From PFJX01 sp964466195 (GTDB lineage Bacteria > Pseudomonadota > Gammaproteobacteria > Burkholderiales > Thiobacillaceae): DNA of 64,000 nucleotides. The number at the start of each line of letters is the position of its first letter. Position 1 is the first letter of the stretch. Positions 58,313 to 64,000 of the stretch are shown in pieces. Where the stretch lies: assembly GCA_964466195.1 (NCBI GenBank), contig CAYXMQ010000009.1, forward strand, positions 1-64,000. Direction: 5' to 3'. The notes under the pieces were generated by a model. The model was not told where the DNA came from, ran no database searches, and was given only the letters and a program-made list of their open reading frames with translations. A program made the position numbers and the translations under genes.

Positions 58313-59035
58313 CTACCAGGCCAGCTCGCGCGCCGCCTTTTTCGACGGATTGGCGCGGACTTCTGCAATCTTGCCGTCCGACAGCCGAATCACCCGATCG
58401 GCCATGTCGGCGATGCCGACGTTGTGGGTGATCAGCACCGTCAGCGTGCCGAGTTCGCGATTCACCTTTTCCAGAACTTCCAGCACCACCACGCCGGTGG
58501 CCGAATCGAGCGCACCGGTGGGCTCGTCGCACAGCAGCACGGCGGGATTCTTGGCGACTGCGCGGGCGATCGCCACGCGCTGTTGCTCGCCGCCGGAGAG
58601 CTGGGCCGGAAAATGGTCGAGGCGTTTGCCCAGCCCCACCAAGCCGAGCGCGTCTTCCGGCCGCATCGGTGCAGTCGAGATTTCGGTCACCGCAGCGACG
58701 TTCTCGCGCGCCGTCAGGCTGGGAATCAGGTTGTAGAACTGGAATACGAATCCGACGTGCTCGCGGCGAAAACGCGTGAGCTCGGACTCGGACGCGCCGG
58801 TCAGCATATGGTCGAGATAGCGCACCTCGCCGCCGGTCGGGGCGTCGAGCCCGCCGAGGATGTTCAACAGCGTGGACTTGCCGCTGCCCGAGGGGCCGAG
58901 CAGCACCACCAGCTCGCCGCGATTGAGGGTCAGGTCGATGCCGCGCAGCGCATGCACCTCGACCTCGCCCATGCGGTAGACCTTGGTCAGGCCGTGCGCG
59001 ACGAAAATCGCAGGATTGGTGTTTTCCGAAGTCAT
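58313..59035 (-). CDS. ABC exporter ATPase (LolD/MacB type)
   Basis: The 240-residue ATPase has Walker A GPSGSGKST, the Q loop FQFYNLIPSLTARENV, signature LSGGEQQRVAIARA, Walker B LLCDEPTGALD and the H loop ITHN. It is the LolD/MacB/FtsE-like group that pairs with FtsX permeases. It is the first gene of the operon; its promoter lies in the 211-base gap to the sqr region. The start at 59035 avoids a longer frame that runs into that gap. Confidence 0.93.
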   Translation of the reverse strand: MTSENTNPAIFVAHGLTKVYRMGEVEVHALRGIDLTLNRGELVVLLGPSGSGKSTLLNILGGLDAPTGGEVRYLDHMLTGASESELTRFRREHVGFVFQFYNLIPSLTARENVAAVTEISTAPMRPEDALGLVGLGKRLDHFPAQLSGGEQQRVAIARAVAKNPAVLLCDEPTGALDSATGVVVLEVLEKVNRELGTLTVLITHNVGIADMADRVIRLSDGKIAEVRANPSKKAARELAW

Positions 59036-59136
59036 GCGATTGATCCTGCCACGCCGCGCTGCAGGTGACCAGCACGCCTGCTGCAACAATAGGGGACGTA
59101 CCGCCTCAGTAACGTGACAGATCGTAAACACGCGAT

Positions 59137-59153
59137 GTCATAAATGGCATGAC
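59137..59153. promoter_or_regulatory. Palindrome in the exporter/sqr divergent region
   Basis: GTCATAAATGGCATGAC (59137-59153) is a GTCAT/ATGAC inverted repeat with a seven-base spacer, flanked on both sides by GCGATG. It lies between the exporter operon and the sulfide oxidation genes and looks like an operator for a dimeric regulator. The regulator is unknown. Confidence 0.4.
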
Positions 59154-59246
59154 GCGATGGCGGTACGCCCTCTAATCGCGCTGTCCGCATGCTTGGCATG
59201 CCGCTTGCATCAATTGTCTCCCCAAACCCGTATCAAGGATGGAGAC

Positions 59247-59450
59247 ATGACCGACAAGACAACCTGGCAGTTGCAACCCGGCGTGGCGATGAGCCCGGAG
59301 GCGGCCGACGAAGTGGCGAAAATCGCTTGTGCGCTGAAAAGCCTGTCCGCCTACACGGCTTTTGCGATGGAACGCGAGGACTGCCCGGAAGACCTGCAGC
59401 AGATCGTTGCAGACGGGCTCGAGGCCATGGCTCGCGTGTTCGTCTGGTAA
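59247..59450 (+). CDS. Small protein upstream of sqr
   Basis: The 67-residue acidic protein has GGAGA three bases before the ATG and no signal peptide, membrane helix or Cys-rich motif. It looks like a short helical protein (EAADEVAKIACALKSLSAYT), a pattern I do not recognise from a named family. The sqr gene follows after 48 bases with its own strong AAGGAG site. Proximity suggests a common transcript and a possible helper role for sqr, which is inferred only. Confidence 0.6.
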   Translation: MTDKTTWQLQPGVAMSPEAADEVAKIACALKSLSAYTAFAMEREDCPEDLQQIVADGLEAMARVFVW

Positions 59451-59498
59451 GTCGGCGTTGATATCTCACAACTAAAACCCTCGAAGGAGCAATACTCA

Positions 59499-60767
59499 AT
59501 GGCTCGTATCCTGATTCTCGGCGCCGGTATCGGCGGCATGCCCATGGCCTATGAAATGCGCGACAAGGCCCGCGCGGAAGACACGATCAGCGTGGTTTCC
59601 AACCTCCCTTACTTTCAGTTCACGCCGTCCAATCCCTGGGTGGCGGTCAATTGGCGTAAACGCGACGACATCACGCTGGACATCGCCCCGTTGTTGGAAA
59701 AAAAGAACATTGAATTCATCCCGGTCGGCGCCAAGCGGGTGCATCCGGAACGCAATGTGCTGGAACTGCTGGACGGGCGCGAGCTGGGCTACGACTTTCT
59801 GATCATCGCCACCGGCCCCAAGCTGGCGTTCGACGAGGTGGAAGGCCTCGGCCCGAATGGCCATACCCGTTCGGTCTGCCAGGTCGAGCACGCCGTCGAA
59901 GCCGGCAAGGCCTGGGAGAACTTCGTCAAGGACCCCGGTCCGATCGTGGTCGGCGCAGTGCAGGGCGCGTCCTGCTACGGCCCGGCGTACGAATTCGCCT
60001 TCATCATGGATACCGATCTCAAGCGCCGCAAGATCCGCGACAAGGTGCCGATGACCTTCGTCACCGCCGAACCCTATATCGGCCACCTCGGCCTCGGCGG
60101 CGTCGGCGACTCCAAAGGGCTGATGGAATCGGGCATGCGCGACCGCCATGTGAAATGGATCTGCAATGCCAAGGTCACCAAGGTCGAAGCCGGCAAGATG
60201 TTCGTCAGCGAACACAACGAGGACGGCTCGGTGAAGAAAGAGCATGAACTGCCGTTCAAGTTTTCGATGATGTTGCCGGCGTTCAAGGGCATCGACGCGG
60301 TATTCGGTATTGAAGGTCTGACCAATCCGCGCGGCTTCATCGTCGTCGACCCGTACCAGCGCAACCCGAAGTACAACAACATCTACAGCGTCGGCGTCTG
60401 CGTCGCCATCCCGCCGGTCGAAGCCACCCCGGTGCCGACCGGCGCGCCGAAAACCGGCTACATGATCGAAACCATGGTCACCGCCACCGCGCACAACATC
60501 CGCGCCGTGCTCGACGGCAAGGAGCCGGATCAAAAAGCGACCTGGAATGCGATCTGCCTGGCCGACTTCGGCGACACCGGCGCCGCCTTTGTCGCGCTGC
60601 CGCAGATTCCGCCGCGCAACGTCAACTGGTTCAAGGAAGGCAAATGGGTGCATCTGGCCAAGATCGCCTTCGAAAAGTACTTCCTGCGCAAGATGAAGAA
60701 GGGCACGACCGAACCGTTGTACGAGAAATATGTGCTTGGCGTGATGGGGATCAAGAAGCTGAAGTGA
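59499..60767 (+). CDS. sqr: Sulfide:quinone oxidoreductase (type I)
   Basis: The 422-residue flavoprotein oxidises sulfide to polysulfide or sulfur and reduces quinone at the membrane. The N-terminal FAD motif is ILGAGIGGMP. Family words PYFQFTPSNPWV, IATGPKLAF, GASCYGPAYEFA, EPYIGHLGLGGVGDSKG and the C-terminal VHLAKIAFEKYFLRKMK are present. All three catalytic cysteines of the Acidithiobacillus-type enzyme align: Cys127, Cys159 and Cys353. AAGGAG lies eight bases before the ATG. Its presence indicates that sulfide is an electron donor or must be detoxified. Confidence 0.95.
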   Translation: MARILILGAGIGGMPMAYEMRDKARAEDTISVVSNLPYFQFTPSNPWVAVNWRKRDDITLDIAPLLEKKNIEFIPVGAKRVHPERNVLELLDGRELGYDFLIIATGPKLAFDEVEGLGPNGHTRSVCQVEHAVEAGKAWENFVKDPGPIVVGAVQGASCYGPAYEFAFIMDTDLKRRKIRDKVPMTFVTAEPYIGHLGLGGVGDSKGLMESGMRDRHVKWICNAKVTKVEAGKMFVSEHNEDGSVKKEHELPFKFSMMLPAFKGIDAVFGIEGLTNPRGFIVVDPYQRNPKYNNIYSVGVCVAIPPVEATPVPTGAPKTGYMIETMVTATAHNIRAVLDGKEPDQKATWNAICLADFGDTGAAFVALPQIPPRNVNWFKEGKWVHLAKIAFEKYFLRKMKKGTTEPLYEKYVLGVMGIKKLK

Positions 60768-60865
60768 GGCCGCGCAACTGACTGCCGAAGCGCGCTTGGT
60801 CGCTCGGCGCCGGGCGGGACGTCCCCGCGCGCCGTTGGGCGTTCTTGCCCAGCATGGCCAGGCTG

Positions 60866-62317
60866 CTAGAGCGCGAACAAGCCCATGAACTCCTGCACCG
60901 GCGTCGCCTCCAGCCGCGCCTGATCGGCGCACAGATGATTGAGGGCGGCGCATTTCTTCGGCGACAGCTTGCCGGCGATCGCGGATTCGAACTTCTTGAC
61001 CAGGATAGGAATGCCTTCGCTGCGGCGCAGGCGGTGGCCGATGGGCGCGTCGATGCTGACTTTTTCGGTCGCTGAGCCGTCCTTGAAGAACACCTGCACG
61101 CTGTTGCCGATATAGCGCTTGGCGGCTTCCAGGTATTCCTGCGAGAAGCGCGGATTCTCCTTGACCGTGGTGAGGGCGCGCAGACGGTCGATGCGCGGGT
61201 CGGCTGCGCCGGCGTCGGTGTAGTCGGCGGCGGTCAGGCGGCCTTTGATCAAGGGAACTGCGACCATGTACTGGATGCAATGGTCGCGGTCGGCGTAGTT
61301 GTTCATCGGCCCGGTCTTGTCGATGATGCGGCAGCCGGCGTCAGTGGTTTCGATCTCGATGCGTTCGATCTCGTCGAGGCGATCCTTCACCAGCGGATGC
61401 AGCTGCAACGCGCATTCGACGGCGGTCTGGGCGTGGAATTCGGCCGGGAAGCTGATCTTGAACAGGATGTTCTCCATCACATACGCTCCGAATTCCTGGC
61501 TGAACTTGAGTTCGTTGCCGCGGAACAGACTGTCCTGGAAGCCCCAGGTCTTGGCGGTCAGCGCCGACGGATAGCCCATCTCGCCGGTCAGTGCGATCAA
61601 GGCCAGATGCACGCCGCGCGAACTGGCGTCGCCCGCGGCCCAGGACTTGCGCGAGCCGGTGTTGGGAGCGTGGCGGTAGGTGCGCAGCGAGCAGCCGTCG
61701 ATCCAGGCGTGCGAAATGGCGTTGAGCACTTCCTCGCGGCTGCCGCCGAGCAGGCGCGCGGCGACCGCGGTGGAGGCGATGCGCACCAGCATGACGTGGT
61801 CGAGGCCGACGCGGTTGAAGGCATTTTCCAGCGCCGTGACGCCCTGCACCTCGTGCGCCTGGATCATCGCGGCGAGCACGTCGCGCATGACCAGCGGCGC
61901 CTGCCCTTCGGCGAGCCGCTTGCGCGACAGCCAGTCGGCGATGCCGAGTATGGCGCCCAGGTTGTCGGACGGATGGCCCCATTCGGCAGCCAGCCAGGTG
62001 TCGTTGAAGTCGAGGAAGCGCACCAGGCAGCCGATGTCCCAGGCCGCCTTGACCGGGTCGAGTTCGAACGAGGTGCCGGGCACGCGCGCGCCGCCGGGCA
62101 AGGTCGCACCCGGCACGATCGGGCCGAGCAGTTTGGTGCATTCCGGGTAGTCCATCGCCAGCAACGCGCAGGCGAGTGAATCCATCAGGCAATAGCGGGC
62201 GGTGTCCATTGCCAGCGTGGCCTGGCTGGCGTCGTAATCCATGACGTAGTCGGCCATGGTTTGCAGAAGGGTGTCGAACGGCGGGCGGTGGGCGTCACGG
62301 ATATCGTGGGCGGACAT
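60866..62317 (-). CDS. prpD: 2-Methylcitrate dehydratase PrpD
   Basis: The 483-residue MmgE/PrpD-family enzyme dehydrates 2-methylcitrate in the methylcitrate cycle of propionate breakdown. The family blocks are clear: SLACALLAMDYPEC, VRFLDFNDTWLAAEWGHPSDNLGAILG, ENAFNRVGLDHVMLVR and CSLRTYRHAPNTGSRKSWAAGDASSRGV. The start at 62317 places the usual N-terminus; the open frame continues 16 codons upstream. Transcribed after prpC with a 63-base gap that holds a hairpin. Confidence 0.95.
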   Translation of the reverse strand: MSAHDIRDAHRPPFDTLLQTMADYVMDYDASQATLAMDTARYCLMDSLACALLAMDYPECTKLLGPIVPGATLPGGARVPGTSFELDPVKAAWDIGCLVRFLDFNDTWLAAEWGHPSDNLGAILGIADWLSRKRLAEGQAPLVMRDVLAAMIQAHEVQGVTALENAFNRVGLDHVMLVRIASTAVAARLLGGSREEVLNAISHAWIDGCSLRTYRHAPNTGSRKSWAAGDASSRGVHLALIALTGEMGYPSALTAKTWGFQDSLFRGNELKFSQEFGAYVMENILFKISFPAEFHAQTAVECALQLHPLVKDRLDEIERIEIETTDAGCRIIDKTGPMNNYADRDHCIQYMVAVPLIKGRLTAADYTDAGAADPRIDRLRALTTVKENPRFSQEYLEAAKRYIGNSVQVFFKDGSATEKVSIDAPIGHRLRRSEGIPILVKKFESAIAGKLSPKKCAALNHLCADQARLEATPVQEFMGLFAL

Positions 62318-62352
62318 GGGGCTTCCTCGGGTTGCGGGTATTGGGGCGTCTT

Positions 62353-62371
62353 CCCCCTCTGTCAAAGGGGG
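62353..62371. repeat. Hairpin between prpC and prpD
   Basis: CCCCCT (62353-62358) pairs with AGGGGG (62366-62371) in the prpC-prpD gap. It is too short-lived to be called a terminator with confidence, and could cap or process the prpB-C-D transcript so that prpD is expressed less than prpC. Confidence 0.4.
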
Positions 62372-62380
62372 GTAAAGGCA

Positions 62381-63544
62381 TCAGGGGCGTTGTTCGATCG
62401 GCACAAACTTCAAGTCTTCCGGCCCGGTGTAGTTGGCCGAGGGGCGGATGATCTTGCCGTCGACGCGTTGTTCGATGACATGCGCCGCCCAGCCGGTGGT
62501 GCGGGAAATGATGAACAGCGGCGTGAACATCGCGGTGGGCACGCCCATCATCGCGTAGGACACCGACGAGAACCAGTCCAGATTGGGGAACATGTTCTTG
62601 ACGTCCTTCATCACCGCTTCCAGCCGGTCGGCCACGTCGTACAGCTTGTGGTTGCCGTGATGGTCGGCGAGGCGCTTGGCGACCGACTTGATCACGACGT
62701 TGCGCGGGTCGGAAATCGTATAGACCGGGTGACCGAAGCCGATGATGACTTCCTTGTTGGCGACCCGGGCGCGGATGTCCGCTTCGGCGGCATCCGGCGA
62801 GTCGTAGCGGCTCTGGATGCCGAACGCGGCTTCATTGGCGCCGCCATGCTTGGGGCCGCGCAATGCGCCGATCGCGCCGGTGATGGCCGAATACAGGTCG
62901 GAGCCGGTGCCGGCGATCACGCGGCCGGTGAAGGTGGAGGCGTTGAACTCGTGCTCGGCATAGAGGATCAGCGAAGTGTGCATCGCGCGCACCCAGATCT
63001 CGGGAGGCGCCGCGCCATGCAGCAGATGCAGGAAATGGCCGCCGATGCTGTCGTCATCCGTTTCGCATTCGATGCGGCGGCCGTTATGGCTGTAGTGATA
63101 CCAGTAGAGCAGCGCGGAGCCGAGACCGGCGATCAGGCGGTCGGCGATGTTGCGCGCGCCCAGGGCGGGTTGTTTCTCTTCTTCCGGCAGCAGACAACCC
63201 AGCACCGAAACGGCTGTGCGCATGACATCCATCGGGTGCGCCGACGCCGGCAATTGCTCCAGCACCGCCTTCAGCGCCGCCGGCAGGCCGCGCAGCGCCT
63301 GCAGCTTGGCCTTGTAGGCCGCCAGTTCAGCGCGGTTGGGGAAATGGCCATGGATCAGCAAATGCGCGACCTCTTCGAATTCGCAGACATCGGCGATGTC
63401 GAGAATGTCATAGCCGCGGTAGTGCAGATCGTTGCCGGTGCGGCCCACGCTGCACAGCGCCGAGTTGCCGGCGACGACGCCGGACAGCGCAACGGACTTT
63501 TTCGGCTTGGGGGCGGAGTTGGGGATGTCGGGTGTCTCGCTCAT
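62381..63544 (-). CDS. prpC: 2-Methylcitrate synthase PrpC
   Basis: The 387-residue citrate-synthase-family enzyme condenses propionyl-CoA with oxaloacetate. Residues typical of the family are present: LSGVVAGNSALCSVG, the YRGYDILDIA region, LYAEHEFNASTFTGRVIAGTGSD with the catalytic His-Glu-Asn, MGFGHPVY-like IGFGHPVYTISDPR and the second catalytic Asp region near SSVSYAMMGVPTAMFTPLF. CAGGAGA precedes the ATG by seven bases. It is upstream of prpD and downstream of prpB on the same strand. Confidence 0.96.
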   Translation of the reverse strand: MSETPDIPNSAPKPKKSVALSGVVAGNSALCSVGRTGNDLHYRGYDILDIADVCEFEEVAHLLIHGHFPNRAELAAYKAKLQALRGLPAALKAVLEQLPASAHPMDVMRTAVSVLGCLLPEEEKQPALGARNIADRLIAGLGSALLYWYHYSHNGRRIECETDDDSIGGHFLHLLHGAAPPEIWVRAMHTSLILYAEHEFNASTFTGRVIAGTGSDLYSAITGAIGALRGPKHGGANEAAFGIQSRYDSPDAAEADIRARVANKEVIIGFGHPVYTISDPRNVVIKSVAKRLADHHGNHKLYDVADRLEAVMKDVKNMFPNLDWFSSVSYAMMGVPTAMFTPLFIISRTTGWAAHVIEQRVDGKIIRPSANYTGPEDLKFVPIEQRP

Positions 63545-63582
63545 GGGGTCTCCTGGTGATGTTCTGCGCCGGCAACGTCGAG

Positions 63583-64000
63583 CTACACGCCGCCCGATTC
63601 CTTGAACAAGTTGTCCAGCTTCTGTTCGAAGCTGTGGTAACCGAGGTGGTCGTACAACTCCATGCGGGTCTGCATCGTGTCGAGCACATTCTGTTGCGTA
63701 CCTTCGCGGCGAATCGCGCCATAGACGTTCAGCGCCGCTTTGCTCATGGCGCGGAACGCGGACAGCGGATACAGCACCAGGCCGACGCCGACGCTGCGCA
63801 GTTGCTCGACGCTGAATAACGGGGTGGCGCCGAACTCGGTGATGTTGGCCAGAATGGGCGCCTTGATCGCCTGCGTGAAGGCGGCGTATTGCGCCAGTTC
63901 GGTCATGGCTTCCGGGAAGATCATGTCGGCGCCGGCTTCGACGCAGGCGCTGGCGCGGTCGATGGCGGCCTGCAGGCCCTCGGCCTGCAGCGCATCGGTG
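63583..64000 (-). CDS. prpB: 2-Methylisocitrate lyase PrpB, partial
   Basis: The window edge cuts the N-terminal half; 138 residues are visible. They include the AIDRASACVEAGADMIFPEAMTEL and ILANITEFGATPLFS segments of the PrpB/isocitrate lyase superfamily and the closing KLDNLF. PrpB cleaves 2-methylisocitrate to pyruvate and succinate. prpC starts 38 bases after its stop. The upstream regulator, if any (PrpR or GntR type), would lie outside the window. Confidence 0.94.
   Translation of the reverse strand, partial: TDALQAEGLQAAIDRASACVEAGADMIFPEAMTELAQYAAFTQAIKAPILANITEFGATPLFSVEQLRSVGVGLVLYPLSAFRAMSKAALNVYGAIRREGTQQNVLDTMQTRMELYDHLGYHSFEQKLDNLFKESGGV

Noticed and set aside
56410..58431. 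673-codon plus-strand open frame over the FtsX permease
   Set aside because: Antisense shadow; the minus-strand gene has helices and is part of an operon.

Overview
The window is a high-GC chromosomal segment from a betaproteobacterium. The gene order mltA-apaG / rpe-gph-trpE, the prpB-prpC-prpD methylcitrate cluster, dbpA, an orphan flgA and a type I sulfide:quinone oxidoreductase fit a sulfide-oxidising member of the Rhodocyclales/Nitrosomonadales side of the Betaproteobacteria. That placement is inferred from gene content only; no rRNA or tRNA gene was found.

Layout. 1-500: a 3'-terminal scrap of a type III restriction enzyme, a pair of GGGGGCAACT direct repeats and a strong terminator, which look like the end of an integrated element. 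0.5-12.6 kb: housekeeping and envelope genes (ychJ, an alpha/beta hydrolase with an altered active site, a TonB-like protein, mltA, apaG, rpe, gph, trpE, a universal stress protein, an ion-transporter-superfamily permease, an MMPL exporter with its coupled periplasmic partner). 12.6-21.0 kb: an accessory island. It holds a two-gene operon of giant STAND NTPases, TIR-STAND-TPR followed three bases later by DUF4062-STAND-helical repeats, facing a frameshifted RyR-domain pseudogene. 21-36.6 kb: prfC, a Tim44-like protein, two flavoproteins, TatD, hslR, DJ-1, a CBS protein, rsgA, phhB, a cytochrome c, an M48 protease, orn, glgP, crcB and DUF190. 36.8-48.1 kb: dbpA, a four-haem cytochrome, a B12-type radical SAM protein, a CheB-CheR-PAS fusion, small conserved genes, a GlcD-type oxidase and a haem-c membrane sensor. 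48.2-54.7 kb: c-di-GMP genes (a PhnD-like binding protein followed directly by a GGDEF-EAL protein; a GGEEF cyclase divergent from flgA). 54.7-64 kb: a MacAB-like exporter, sqr, and prpD-prpC-prpB, the last cut by the window edge.

The most novel-looking part is the STAND operon. Both proteins join an N-terminal TIR or DUF4062 domain to a P-loop NTPase and a long repeat-rich C-terminus, the architecture of antiviral STAND/NLR-like proteins. The linker between the TIR and NTPase domains of the first protein is encoded by an inverted pair of REP-like palindromes of the Pseudomonas type. Two further non-coding mobile-looking elements with near-perfect terminal inverted repeats lie at about 22.8-23.0 kb and 36.6-36.8 kb.

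Metabolically the window points to sulfide oxidation into the quinone pool, c-type cytochrome electron transfer, propionate or propionyl-CoA breakdown by the methylcitrate cycle, glycogen use, and c-di-GMP control of a motile-to-sessile switch.
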